Assembly (NCBI GenBank): GCA_963821275.1
Contig: CAWGDF010000010.1
Location: forward strand, 239,095 to 303,094
Direction of reading: 5' to 3'
Source: JACVRW01 sp963821275
GTDB taxonomy: Bacteria > Actinomycetota > Thermoleophilia > Solirubrobacterales > Thermoleophilaceae
Length of the DNA: 64,000 nucleotides
In this document: positions 16,085-25,600 of the stretch, one piece after another
How positions within the stretch are numbered: position 1 is the stretch's first letter
Layout of the letters: each line of letters begins with the position of its first letter
The notes under the pieces: generated by a model
What the model was told of the DNA's origin: nothing
Seen by the model: only the letters and a program-made list of their open reading frames with translations
Database searches by the model: none
Made by a program: the position numbers and the translations under genes

Positions 16085-16642
16085 GTGGGCCGTCCGGTCA
16101 TTGGCGTTCTCGCCATCCAGGGCGACTTCGAGGCGCACCTCCGGGCGCTCAAGGAGGAGGGCGCCGAGGCGCGCGTGGTCCGCACCGCGGCCGAGCTCGA
16201 GGGCCTCGACGGGCTCGTGATCCCGGGCGGCGAGTCCACCACGATCACACTGGGGATCGAGCGGGAGGGCCTTGCCGAGCCGCTGCGGGACCTCGTGCGA
16301 AGCGGACGCCCCGTGCTCGGAACCTGTGCGGGCCTGATCATGCTCGACCGCGAACACCTCGGCCTGTTGGACGTGAGCGCGCGCCGCAACGCCTTCGGCC
16401 GGCAGGTGGCGAGCTTCGAAGCCGACCTCGACCTGGACGGGCTTGGACCGCTGCGCGCCGTCTTCATCCGCGCCCCCTGGGTGGACGATCACGGGGACGA
16501 GGTAGAGGTGCTCGCGGAGCTGGACGGACATCCGGTCGCGGTGCGACAGGGCAACATCCTGGCCGTGGCCTTCCATCCGGAGCTGACCGATGACCGCAGC
16601 CTGCACCGCTGGCTGCTCGACCGAGCGGGGGTGCCCTCGTGA
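16085..16642 (+). CDS. pdxT: pyridoxal 5'-phosphate synthase glutaminase subunit PdxT
   Basis: Glutaminase that releases ammonia and channels it to PdxS in a 12+12 complex. Class-I glutamine amidotransferase signatures: GVLAIQGDFEAH at the N-terminus, IPGGESTTI, the nucleophile Cys in GTCAGLIML, and the His-Glu pair in AFHPELTDD. 185 residues, typical. GTG start at 16085; its end overlaps the M29 peptidase gene by four bases, suggesting translational coupling. Confidence 0.97.
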   Translation: MGRPVIGVLAIQGDFEAHLRALKEEGAEARVVRTAAELEGLDGLVIPGGESTTITLGIEREGLAEPLRDLVRSGRPVLGTCAGLIMLDREHLGLLDVSARRNAFGRQVASFEADLDLDGLGPLRAVFIRAPWVDDHGDEVEVLAELDGHPVAVRQGNILAVAFHPELTDDRSLHRWLLDRAGVPS

Positions 16643-17742
16643 GAGACCAGCGCGCCGAGGCGCTTGCCCAGATCCTCGTGCGCTACTCGACCCGGGTGGG
16701 GCCGGGCGACGTATGCGTGATCCAATCGACCACGGCGGCCGAGGTGCTGGTCCAGGCGGTCTACGAGGAGGTGCTGCGCCAGGGCGGCCTCCCGGTGATG
16801 CAGCTCAACACCAGCGGGCAGCAGGCCGCGTTCTTCGAGCTCGCCGGCGACGAGCAGCTGGACTGGGTGGCCCCACCGGCCACGTGGGCGGCCGAGAACG
16901 CCGACGTCCGCATCGCGGTCATGGCCGACGTGAACGCGCGTGAGCTCTCGCGCGCGGAGCCGAGCAAGCAGGCGCGGGTTCAGCGGGCACGCAAGGGCCT
17001 GATGGAGACCTCGATGAGGCGCGCGGCCGACGGGCAGTACCGCTGGGCGCTGACCCTGTTCCCGACCCACGCCTACGCCAGCGAGGCAGGCATGTCCCTA
17101 CGGGACTACGAGGACTTCTACTACGCGGCCTGCCTGGCCACGGACGGCGACCCCGTGACCGCATGGCAGCGGCAGTCCGACGAGGTGCGCCGGCTCGCGG
17201 ACTGGATCGAGGGGAGCGAGGAGGTCCGCATCATCGCGCCGGAGACCGAAGTGACGCTCGGGGTGGCCGGGCGGCGCTGGATCCCCTGCGTGGGCGAGCA
17301 CAACATGCCGGACGGCGAGTTCTTCACGGGGCCGGTCGAGGACGCCGTGAACGGCGAGGTGGCGTTCAGCTTCCCGGCGAGCTACGGCGGCCGGACCGTC
17401 TCCGGCGTGCGGCTGCGCTTCGAGGACGGCAAGGTGGTCGACGCGGGCGCCGAGCAGGGCGAGGACTTCCTGCTGGAGATGCTGGACACCGACGAGGGGG
17501 CCCGCCGCCTGGGCGAGCTCGGCATCGGTACGAACTTCGGCATCGCCACCGGAACGAAGGAGATCCTGCTGGACGAGAAGATCGGCGGGACCGCGCACAT
17601 GGCGATCGGGATGAGCTACCCCGAGACGGGGGGCCAGAACAGCTCCGCGGTGCACTGGGACCTGGTCTGCGACCTGCGCCAGGGCGGCTCGATCACCGTG
17701 GACGGCGTCGAGCTGCAGCGCAACGGCCGCTTTCTCGTGTAG
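16639..17742 (+). CDS. M29-family aminopeptidase
   Basis: A thermophilic-type metallo-aminopeptidase (M29). Recognisable family segments are PCVGEHNMPDGEFFTGPVED, the central NGEVAFSFPASYGG region, and the metal-ligand stretch around GTNFGIATGTKEILLDEKIGG and TAHMAIGMSYPETGG near the C-terminus. No signal peptide, so it acts in the cytoplasm on short peptides. 367 residues, normal. GTG at 16639 is coupled to pdxT. The TAG stop lies at the start of the tandem hairpin repeats at 17741, which may end this transcript before yebC. Confidence 0.9.
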   Translation: MRDQRAEALAQILVRYSTRVGPGDVCVIQSTTAAEVLVQAVYEEVLRQGGLPVMQLNTSGQQAAFFELAGDEQLDWVAPPATWAAENADVRIAVMADVNARELSRAEPSKQARVQRARKGLMETSMRRAADGQYRWALTLFPTHAYASEAGMSLRDYEDFYYAACLATDGDPVTAWQRQSDEVRRLADWIEGSEEVRIIAPETEVTLGVAGRRWIPCVGEHNMPDGEFFTGPVEDAVNGEVAFSFPASYGGRTVSGVRLRFEDGKVVDAGAEQGEDFLLEMLDTDEGARRLGELGIGTNFGIATGTKEILLDEKIGGTAHMAIGMSYPETGGQNSSAVHWDLVCDLRQGGSITVDGVELQRNGRFLV

Positions 17743-17863
17743 TGCGCAAGCAGCGGGCTCGGCCCGCTGCGCAGCGAGGGTAGTGCGCAAGCAGCGGGCT
17801 CGGCCCGCTGCGCAGCGAGGGTAGTGCGCAAGCAGCGGGCCCGGCCCGCTGCGCAGCGAGGAA
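17741..17863. repeat. three tandem 41-bp repeats, each a hairpin
   Basis: Copies start at 17741, 17782 and 17823 and are nearly identical; the third has one visible base change. Each contains a 9-bp inverted repeat GCAGCGGGC/GCCCGCTGC with a three-base loop, extended by flanking GCGCA/TGCGC. The first begins at the stop of the M29 gene and the last ends about 30 bases before yebC. Tandem stable hairpins could stop or slow transcription, protect the upstream mRNA end, or bind a protein. There is no U-tract. Confidence 0.8.
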
Positions 17864-17892
17864 GTTGTCATACCGCAATACACTCCGCGCCC

Positions 17893-18642
17893 ATGGCGGG
17901 TCATTCCAAATGGGCGTCGATCAAGCACAAGAAGAAGGCGGTCGACGCCAAGCGCGGGCAGCTCTTCACGAAGCTGTCGCGCGCGATCACGGTCGCGGCG
18001 CGTGACGGCGGCGACCCCGAGTCCAACCCCTCGCTGGCGCTCGCCGTGCAGAAGGCGCGCGACGCCTCGATGCCCAAGGACAACATCGAGCGGGCGATCG
18101 CCAAGGGCACCGGCGCGGACTCCGAGGGCGACGCCTACGAGAGCGTCCTCTACGAGGGCTACGGACCCGGCGGGGTGGCCATCCTCGTCGAGGTGCTCAC
18201 CGACAACCGCAACCGCACCGGCTCCGAGGTGCGCCATCTGTTCACAAAGTACGGCGGCAGCCTCGGTGAGCCGGGCTCCGTGGCGTGGACGTTCGAGAAG
18301 AAGGGCGAGGTCGTCGTGGACGGCGGGCGCTACTCCGAAGACGACCTTCTGACCGCGATCGACGCCGGCGCCGAGGACCTGGCGATGGACGGCGACGTGT
18401 GGGAGGTCGTGACCGGCCCCGGCGAGCTGGCGGCGGTGCGCCAGGCGCTCGAGGGGGCGGGGGTCGAGATCGAGTCCTCAGAGCTCGTACAGCGCCCCAC
18501 CACGCGCACGCCGGTCGAGGAGGACCGCGTGGGCACCCTGATGCGCCTGATCGAGGCGCTCGAGGACCATGACGACGTGCAGGCCGTGCACGCGAACTTC
18601 GACGTGGACGCGGCCGTACTCGAGCGCGTGGCCGCGGTGTGA
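17893..18642 (+). CDS. yebC: YebC/PmpR-family protein
   Basis: A 249-residue protein with the invariant N-terminus MAGHSKWASIKHKKKAVDAKRG and the family blocks ARDASMPKDNIERAI, YEGYGPGGVAILVE and TDNRNRTGSEVRH. The family is annotated as a transcriptional regulator, and some members assist translation of difficult motifs. Cytoplasmic. In many bacteria it sits immediately before ruvC, as here, with one glycosyltransferase gene between. The ATG at 17893 is certain from the conserved N-terminus. Confidence 0.97.
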   Translation: MAGHSKWASIKHKKKAVDAKRGQLFTKLSRAITVAARDGGDPESNPSLALAVQKARDASMPKDNIERAIAKGTGADSEGDAYESVLYEGYGPGGVAILVEVLTDNRNRTGSEVRHLFTKYGGSLGEPGSVAWTFEKKGEVVVDGGRYSEDDLLTAIDAGAEDLAMDGDVWEVVTGPGELAAVRQALEGAGVEIESSELVQRPTTRTPVEEDRVGTLMRLIEALEDHDDVQAVHANFDVDAAVLERVAAV

Positions 18643-18690
18643 CCTAGTCAAGAGGGAATACATCCCCGCGCACGGGCGTCTTGCCTTTGC

Positions 18691-19857
18691 GTGCGCGTTC
18701 TCATGACCTCCCACAGCGGCGCGGGCCATATCGGCCCGCTGCTCCCGTTCGCGGCGGCGCTGCGTCGCGCGGGCGCTGAAGTGATGATCGCAGCGCCTCC
18801 GCGCGGGCGCGCGCTGGTCGAGGGTGCAGGCCTGGCCTTCTGGCCCTTCGACGAGGGTCCGGGCGAGCGGCGCGACGCGGTCTTCTCCTCGCTCGACGGC
18901 CTGACCCACGAGGAGCAGGGCGCCCGGGTCGTGGGCGAGGTCTTCACCCGTCTGGATGGCCGCGCCGGCTACCCGGAGGTGCTCGCCGCGTGCGATCGAT
19001 GGCGCCCCCACCTCGTCATGCACGAGACCACCGAGTTCGCCGGCTATCTGGCCGCCGAGCGGCGCGGCATCTCGCACGTACGCGTTGGGCTGGTGCTCGG
19101 CAGCAGCGAAGAGATGATCTCGGGGATCGTGCCTCCGGTGCTGGGCGACCTGCGCGCCGAGCTGGGGCTCGCGCCCGACCCGGCCGGGAGACGGCTGCTC
19201 GAGTCGCCCTTCGTGACCCTCACGCCGCGTGCAATGGAGGAGCCCGAGGCCGAGGGGCCGTCCCACGCTCGGCGCTACCGCGAGCCGGACCACGATGCAG
19301 CGGATCTCCCCGACGGCTGGTGGCCTGCCGAGCTGGCCGAGCTGCCGCTCGTCTACCTCACCTTCGGCTCGGTGCTGCCGCAGACGGACGCGTTCCCAGG
19401 GCTCTACCAGGCGGCGATCGCTCAGTTCGCCGACCTTCCGGTGCGGGTGCTGGCCACGATCGGCCGCGACCGCGAGCCGGCCGAGCTGGGGTTTCTGCCC
19501 CTGAACGTCCACGTCGAGCAGTGGGTGACGCAGCGCGACGTCATGCCACATGCCGCTGCGATGGTCGGCCATGGCGGGTTCGGCACCACTCGCATGGGCC
19601 TGTCGGCCGGCGTCCCGATGGTGGTCGTCCCTTCATTCGCCGACCAGCCCTTCAACGCCCGCCGGGTCGCCGCGCTCGGAGCGGGAATCGCCCTGGACGG
19701 CGACACCGACGGTATCGGCCGGCTCGGCGACGCGGTCCAGGTCCTGCTCGACGACGGCTGCTACCGGGCCGCCGCGCAGCGAATCGCCAACGACGTGGCG
19801 ACTTTGCCCATCGTGGACGAGGCGCCGGCCTACCTGGCCGACCTTGCCCACGGCTGA
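18691..19857 (+). CDS. glycosyltransferase (UDP-glucuronosyl/MGT-like, GT1)
   Basis: GT-B fold transferase of the macrolide/sterol glycosyltransferase type. The N-terminal domain begins MRVLMTSHSGAGHIGPLLPF; the C-terminal donor-binding domain has LVYLTFGSVLP, VTQRDVMPHAAAMVGHGGFG and PMVVVPSFADQPFNARR, the bacterial counterpart of the GT1 signature. Acceptor unknown; a lipid or small-molecule glycosylation is typical. 388 residues, GTG start at 18691. It interrupts the otherwise standard yebC-ruvC order, which suggests a lineage-specific insertion. Confidence 0.85.
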   Translation: MRVLMTSHSGAGHIGPLLPFAAALRRAGAEVMIAAPPRGRALVEGAGLAFWPFDEGPGERRDAVFSSLDGLTHEEQGARVVGEVFTRLDGRAGYPEVLAACDRWRPHLVMHETTEFAGYLAAERRGISHVRVGLVLGSSEEMISGIVPPVLGDLRAELGLAPDPAGRRLLESPFVTLTPRAMEEPEAEGPSHARRYREPDHDAADLPDGWWPAELAELPLVYLTFGSVLPQTDAFPGLYQAAIAQFADLPVRVLATIGRDREPAELGFLPLNVHVEQWVTQRDVMPHAAAMVGHGGFGTTRMGLSAGVPMVVVPSFADQPFNARRVAALGAGIALDGDTDGIGRLGDAVQVLLDDGCYRAAAQRIANDVATLPIVDEAPAYLADLAHG

Positions 19858-19978
19858 CGCCGGGTCAGCGCAGACGCAGGACGGTGCCGACCGGCAGCAG
19901 GCCGGGGTCCCCGGGCGTCGATCGCCGTCCTGCCGACGTAGAAGGCAGGCGTCCGGTGGCGCCCGCAGAATCAAGCGG

Positions 19979-20470
19979 GTGGTGATCGTCCTCGGCATCG
20001 ACCCCGGCACCGCGCACACCGGTTACGGCGTGGTGTTCTCCCGCGGGCGCCGCCTGGCGGCGCTGGACGGGGGTGTGATCTGCACGCGGACGGGCTCGCC
20101 GCTCGAGCGGCGCCTGGCGGAGATCCACGCCCGGGTGTCCGATCTGATCGCTACTCATCAGCCCGTGGCTCTCGCGGTGGAGGACCTGTACTTCGGTCGC
20201 AACACCCACAGCGCATTCGCGGTGGGGCAGGCGCGGGGGGTGGTGCTGCTGTCGGCCGGCATGCACGGCGTGCCCTGCTTCTCCTACACGCCCCAGGCGG
20301 TCAAGCAGGCGGTGTGCGGCAGCGGGTCGGCCGGCAAGGAGCAGGTGCAGCGGATGGTGGGCTCCCTGCTGGCCCTGCCTGAGCCGCCCTCGCCCGACCA
20401 CGCGGCGGACGCCCTTGCCGTGGCCATCTGCCACGCCAACGGGGCCCCCCTCCAGGAGGCCCTGGCGTGA
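19979..20470 (+). CDS. ruvC: Holliday junction resolvase RuvC
   Basis: Endonuclease that cuts Holliday junctions after RuvAB branch migration. N-terminal GIDPGTAHTGYGVV contains the first catalytic Asp; EDLYFGRNTHSAF contains the catalytic Glu and the DNA-contact loop; the C-terminal DHAADALAVAICH carries the last two Asp. GTG at 19979 or 19982; no clear ribosome site separates them. 163 residues, normal. Followed by ruvA and ruvB in the classic order. The 120 bases upstream hold a minus-strand remnant reading LLPVGTVLRLR to a stop, perhaps the tail of a lost secreted-protein gene. Confidence 0.96.
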   Translation: MVIVLGIDPGTAHTGYGVVFSRGRRLAALDGGVICTRTGSPLERRLAEIHARVSDLIATHQPVALAVEDLYFGRNTHSAFAVGQARGVVLLSAGMHGVPCFSYTPQAVKQAVCGSGSAGKEQVQRMVGSLLALPEPPSPDHAADALAVAICHANGAPLQEALA

Positions 20471-20528
20471 GGCGGCGGCTGCGCCGCTGGCGCCGGGCGC
20501 TGCGCGCCCCCGGGAGGAGGGCGTTCGC

Positions 20529-21107
20529 GTGATCGCGTCGGTGCGCGGGCGGGTGATCAGCCGCCTGGGGGGCGAGGTGGTGGTCGAGGCCGCCGGGGTG
20601 GGCTACCGCATGGCTGTCTCCTCGCAGACGCTGGCGGCGGTGCCCGCCGCCGGTGAGGAAGCGCTCCTGCTGACCCATCTGGTCCTGCGCGACGACGGGA
20701 TGCACCTGTACGGGTTCTCGACCGCGGCCGAGCGCGAGCTGTTCCTCATGCTCATCGGCGTGCAGTCGGTGGGGCCGAAGGTCGCGCTGGCCGTGCTCTC
20801 CGGAGGCGCCCCGCGCGAGCTGCTGAACGCGATCGCCTCCGAGGACGCCGCCCGCTTCCAGGCGGTGCCGGGGATCGGCAAGCGCACAGCCGAGCGAATC
20901 ATCGTCGAGCTGCGGGAGAAGGTCGCCGGCCGGGCCACGGACGAGATCGTGGTGCGCCGCAGCGCCGGCGACGACCCGCGCACCCTCGCCCGAGAGGGGC
21001 TGCTCGGCCTGGGCTTCACGACCCAGGAGGCGGACGAGATGCTGGACGGCGCGCCGGGCGAGAAGCCTGAGGACCTCATCGCGGCGGCGCTGAGGGCGTC
21101 GCGGTGA
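20529..21107 (+). CDS. ruvA: Holliday junction branch migration protein RuvA
   Basis: Tetrameric DNA-binding subunit that recognises the four-way junction and loads RuvB. Domain I OB-fold (MIASVRGRVISRLGGEVVVE), the LMLIGVQSVGPKVALAVL and AVPGIGKRTAERIIVEL helix-hairpin-helix motifs in domain II, and the C-terminal RuvB-binding domain III (REGLLGLGFTTQEADEML) are all present. GTG at 20529 follows a GGAGGAGGG site. 192 residues. Overlaps ruvB by four bases. Confidence 0.97.
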   Translation: MIASVRGRVISRLGGEVVVEAAGVGYRMAVSSQTLAAVPAAGEEALLLTHLVLRDDGMHLYGFSTAAERELFLMLIGVQSVGPKVALAVLSGGAPRELLNAIASEDAARFQAVPGIGKRTAERIIVELREKVAGRATDEIVVRRSAGDDPRTLAREGLLGLGFTTQEADEMLDGAPGEKPEDLIAAALRASR

Positions 21108-22144
21108 GCTCTATCCGCACTCCCGCGGTCGAGCGCATTCACGACCCGGTTGCGCTCCCGGCCGAGGACGACCTCGACCGTTCGCTCCGGCCGCGGCGGC
21201 TCGCGGACTTCGTCGGCCAGGAGGCGGTCCGGGAGCAGCTCAGCGTGTTCATCGAGGCGGCCCGGGCGCGCGGGGAGGCCCTCGACCACGTCCTGCTGGC
21301 CGGTCCTCCGGGCCTGGGGAAGACCTCACTGGCCCAGATCGTGGCCAACGAGCTGGGCGTGGACTTCGTGCAGACCGCCGGCCCGGCCCTGGAGCGCAAG
21401 GGCGACGTGGCCAGCTACCTGACGGCGCTCGAGCCCCGCAGCGTGTTCTTCGTCGACGAGATCCACCGGCTGCCGCGCGCGCTCGAGGAGACCTTCTACC
21501 CCGCAATGGAGGACCGGCGGCTGCCGATCACGGTCGGGCAGGGGGCGGGTGCCCGCGTGGTGACGCTCGACCTGCCCGAGTTCACCCTGATCGGCGCCAC
21601 CACCCGCACCGGCCTGCTCACCACGCCGCTCCGCGACCGCTTTGGCGTGACGCACCGGCTGGAGCTCTACACGCCGACGGAGCTCGCCCGCATCGTCCGG
21701 CGCTCTGCGGGGATCCTGGGGGTCGAGATCGACGACGCGGGGGCCGAGGCGATCGCCGCCCGCGCCCGCGGCACCCCGCGGGTGGCGAACCGGCTGCTCA
21801 AGAGGGTGCGCGACGTGGCCGAGGTTCGCGGCGGCGGGAGCATCGACGCTCGGACGGCCCGGGAGGGGCTGGACCTCCTGGAGGTCGACGCGGCGGGTCT
21901 GGACCGGCTCGACCGGGACATCCTGCGGGCGCTCTGCCAGAAGTTCGGCGGCGGCCCGGTCGGTCTGAGCACGCTGGCCGTGGCGGTGGGCGAGGAGCAG
22001 GACACCATCGAGGACGTCTACGAGCCCTACCTGCTGCAGCAGGGATTCCTCATGCGCACGCCGAGGGGGCGGGTGGCCACGCAGGCCGCCTTCCTGCACC
22101 TGGGACTGGAGCCGCCGCGGGGCGGGCCGGCTCAGCTGTTCTGA
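21104..22144 (+). CDS. ruvB: Holliday junction branch migration ATPase RuvB
   Basis: Hexameric AAA+ motor that drives branch migration with RuvA. Walker A GPPGLGKTSLAQ, Walker B FFVDEIHRL, sensor 1 GATTRTGLLTTPLRDRFG and the C-terminal winged-helix region (DILRALCQKFGGGPVGLSTLA) are all intact. 346 residues, typical. GTG start coupled to ruvA (GTGA). Its stop lies 13 bases before a pair of palindromes that precede the zinc-ribbon gene. Confidence 0.98.
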   Translation: MSSIRTPAVERIHDPVALPAEDDLDRSLRPRRLADFVGQEAVREQLSVFIEAARARGEALDHVLLAGPPGLGKTSLAQIVANELGVDFVQTAGPALERKGDVASYLTALEPRSVFFVDEIHRLPRALEETFYPAMEDRRLPITVGQGAGARVVTLDLPEFTLIGATTRTGLLTTPLRDRFGVTHRLELYTPTELARIVRRSAGILGVEIDDAGAEAIAARARGTPRVANRLLKRVRDVAEVRGGGSIDARTAREGLDLLEVDAAGLDRLDRDILRALCQKFGGGPVGLSTLAVAVGEEQDTIEDVYEPYLLQQGFLMRTPRGRVATQAAFLHLGLEPPRGGPAQLF

Positions 22145-22157
22145 CTAACCTCCTCTT

Positions 22158-22195
22158 TAGGCGAATGCCTACTCTGCTCTCTAGGCGAGCGCCTA
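22158..22195. promoter_or_regulatory. two TAGGCG-type palindromes, candidate operator
   Basis: Two 14-bp dyads, TAGGCGAATGCCTA (22158-22171) and TAGGCGAGCGCCTA (22182-22195), start 24 bases apart, close to an integral number of helical turns. They sit between the ruvB stop and the ATG at 22209. Same-face repeated dyads of this kind usually bind a dimeric repressor or activator. They leave little room for a ribosome site, so translation of the downstream gene could be affected too. Confidence 0.55.
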
Positions 22196-22208
22196 CCCTG
22201 AATCTCCC

Positions 22209-22652
22209 ATGGCCATCTTCATCTGCCCCAACTGTGGGGATCGCAGCGTCTCCACAGAGCGCACCCAGGGCTTTCAGAGCCGGGCGCGCTCGTGCAAGAA
22301 GTGTGGCTTCGGCTTCGTGTTCGAGCTTCTCGACGACTACTACCCGGCCCCGAACGCCGCCTTCTTCCTGCTCGACCAGCAGGGGCGGCTGATCGGAACC
22401 GGTCGCGGCGCCCGCGAGCTCACGGGCCTCGGTGACCTGGACGTGATCGGCCGCCCGGTCCAGGACGTGCTCGACCTCAAGTTCGAGGCCGGCAGCGACC
22501 ACATCGGCACCGCGCTGGAGTGGGGAGTGCGCGTGCTGGACAAGCCCGTGACGGTCCACGCGGAGGGGGACCGTCCGGAGTCCGCCAAGGCGGACATCTT
22601 TCCCGCCTACGATGACGACGGCGGGCTCCTCCTGGTGCTGACCCCACGATGA
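22209..22652 (+). CDS. zinc-ribbon plus PAS-like domain protein
   Basis: 147 residues. The N-terminus is a zinc ribbon with two CxxC knuckles (CPNC at residues 6-9 and CKKC at 29-32). It is followed by a PAS-like segment: AFFLLDQQGRLIGTGRGAREL, then GLGDLDVIGRPVQDVLDL, as in sensory PAS domains. No output domain is present, so it may act as a small adaptor or sensor. The ATG at 22209 follows the two TAGGCG palindromes, which may control it. Its stop overlaps the secDF start (ATGA), linking it to protein export genes. I do not know its partner. Confidence 0.75.
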   Translation: MAIFICPNCGDRSVSTERTQGFQSRARSCKKCGFGFVFELLDDYYPAPNAAFFLLDQQGRLIGTGRGARELTGLGDLDVIGRPVQDVLDLKFEAGSDHIGTALEWGVRVLDKPVTVHAEGDRPESAKADIFPAYDDDGGLLLVLTPR

Positions 22653-25600
22653 CCAATCGCACACGGAACCTGACGATCATCGGGTTGGTGCTGCTCCTGC
22701 TGGGCGCGGCCGGCTTCGTGATCGTCACCAAGGAGACGAAGCTCGGCCTCGACCTGCGCGGCGGGATCGAGCTGGTCTACGAGGGGCGCCCGACGCCCCA
22801 GGTGCCGGACGTCACCCCACAGGCCATCGACGACGCCATCGAGACCATGCGCGAGCGGGTGGACGCGCTGGGCGTGTCCGAGCCGGAGATCCAGCGCTCG
22901 GGTCCCGATCAGATCTCGGTCGGCCTGCCGGACGTCCAGAACCCCGAGCGCGCCAAGGACCAGGTGGGTACCACCGCCCAGCTCCAGTTCTACGACTGGG
23001 AGCCCAACGTCCTGGTGCGCGACCCAAACTCGCCGTTCGCCGGGGCCAAGGCGCTCTACCAGGCGGTCGAGGCGGCGTCGAAACAGGAGGGCAAGGCCGA
23101 GCAGACCGATGTGCCCCCCGGCTCCGACATGTCGCCCGAGGAGGCCGACAAGAAGAACGACACCAAGCCCACCGACCAGTACTACCTCTTCGGGCCGGAT
23201 CGCTATCCGATCGGGCCGAACGGCGAGCCGGCGCGCTTCGAGCCGTACGAGCCCTCCGGCTCCTGCGAGGAGCTGCTCGCCGAGTACGAGTCGCAGCCCG
23301 GCCCGCCCAACGAGTACGCGAAGGGGACCGAGTGCCTGAAGGAGCTCGAGGCGCTGGGGCCGGCCGGGCCGCCCGACGGGTCGAAGGTGTTCAGGGTGCC
23401 CAAGGGCGTCCTGGTGATCGAGGCCGAGGCGGTCGAGGGCCAGTCAGAGCGCGTCCAGCGCTTTTACGTGATCGAGGACGACTCCGAGCTGTCGGGCACC
23501 GACATCACGAGCCCGGAGGCGAACACCGGTCAGAACGGCCAACCGATCGTGACGATGGACTTCACCGACGAGGGCCGGCTGGCCTTCGCCCGGGTGACCA
23601 AGCGGATCGCCGAGCGCGGATCGAAGATCGTCCTGCCGCCCGGCGCCACGCCGGAGCAGCGCCAGCAGACCTTCCAGCAGTTCGCGATCACGCTGGACGA
23701 CCAGATCATCTCGCTGGCCACGATCGACTACACGGAGCTGCCCGAGGGCATCGACGGCCGCCAGGGCGCGCAGATCGAGAACGTCGGCGACTTCAACGCC
23801 GTGAACGACCTGGCGGAGAGCCTGCGGATCGGCGCGCTCCCGATCGAGCTGAAGCTGATCTCCGAGACCCAGGTGTCGGCCACGCTCGGGCAGCAGGCGC
23901 TCGACCAGGGCCTCCTCGCAGCCGCCGTGGGGCTCGCGCTCACGATCCTCTTCCTGCTCGTCTTCTACCGCGTGCTGGGCGTCGTGGCCACGGTGGCGCT
24001 GCTGATCTACGCCGCCCTGCTGTTCGCGCTGGTCAAGCTGATCCCGATCACCCTCACCCTGCCGGGCATCGCCGGGCTGGTGCTCACCCTCGCGGTCGCG
24101 GCCGACGCGAACATCGTCATGTACGAGCGCATCAAGGAGGAGGTGCGGGCCGGGAGATCGGTGCCCGCTGCCATCTCCGCCGGCTACTCGAAGGCGCTCC
24201 GGACGATCATCGACGCGAACGTGGTCACGATCGGCGTGGCCTTCATCCTGTTCACGCTGGCCACCGGCGGGGTCAAGGGATTCGCCTTCACGCTGGGTGT
24301 CGGCACGATCGTCTCGCTGTTCACCGCAGTGCTCGCGACCTCGGCCATCCTCGGCGCGCTGGCCCGGACCCGCCTGCTGCGCCGCCCTAGCGCCCTCGGG
24401 GTGGGCAAGCAGAGCAAGGGCTGGAGCTTCGACTTCATGGGCAGCTCGCGCTGGTTCTTCTCCGCCTCGGGGGCGATCATCGCCGCGGGCGCGATCGCGA
24501 TCGCCGCGCTCGGGCTCAACTTCGGCATCGACTTCGAGTCCGGCACCAGGATCGTCACGCCGCTGGAGCAGGCGGCCAGCGTGGACGACCTCCGCAGCAC
24601 CCTCGACCCCCTGGGCTACGGCGACGCCAAGATCCAGCAGGTCGACGATCCGGAGCTGGGCAGCAACGTCGTCCAGATCTCCGTGCCCGAGCTGGATCCG
24701 CAGCAGGTGGGGGAGGTCGAGCAGGCGCTCGACGAGGACTATGGCGTGGCCCCCGACGCTCTCTCCTCGACCTCCATCGGGCCGACCTTCGGCGAGCAGA
24801 TCGCGCGCACGGCCGCCATCGCGGTGCTCGCCTCGCTGCTGCTGATCTCGCTCTACATCGGCTTCCGCTTCGAGTGGAAATTCGCGGTCCCGATCCTGAT
24901 CGCGCTGGCCCACGACCTGCTCATCACCGCCGGCGTGTACGCGCTCACCGACCGTGAGGTGACCACCGCCACGGTGGCCGCGCTGCTCACGATCATGGGC
25001 TACTCGCTCTACGACACGGTGATCGTGTTCGACCGAATACGCGAGAACGTGCCGCGCATGCCGCGGGCCACGTTCTCCCAGATCGCGAACCGCTCGATGT
25101 CCGAGGTGCTCACCCGATCGCTGGCCACGAGCTTCGTGGTCCTGATGCCCGTGGGCTCGCTGCTGCTCTTCGGAGGGGCGACGCTGAAGGACTTCGCCTT
25201 CGCCCTGCTGGTGGGCGTGGCCTCCGGCGCCTATTCGTCCATCTTCATCGCCACCCCGGTGCTCGTCGAGTGGAAGGAGCGCGAGCCCACCTACATGCGG
25301 CGGCGGCGGCTGATCATGGACCAGCACGGCGGCCTGGTGCCCGCCTTCGCCACGGCAACGGTCGGGGAGACCGCGGCCCCCGCCAAGCGAGAGGCGGCGC
25401 CCACCCCGGAGCCGAGGCCCGCCAGGGAGGCGAAGCCCGCGCCGGAGCGCCAGGCGACGCCGGAGCCCCCGCCGGAGCCGACACCGGCGGCGCCGGAGCC
25501 CGCGGCGGCGCCCGCGGAGCCAGAGCCGGAGCCCGCTCCAGCGGCGCCCGAGCCCGCGGCGCCGGCGCGAACCCAGTCACGCGTGACGAGCACGGCCGGC

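Noticed and set aside
23444..25327. 627-codon minus-strand frame opposite secDF
   Set aside because: Composition (Asp/Arg/Gln/Gly/His-rich) is that of a high-GC antisense shadow; SecDF motifs are intact on the other strand.
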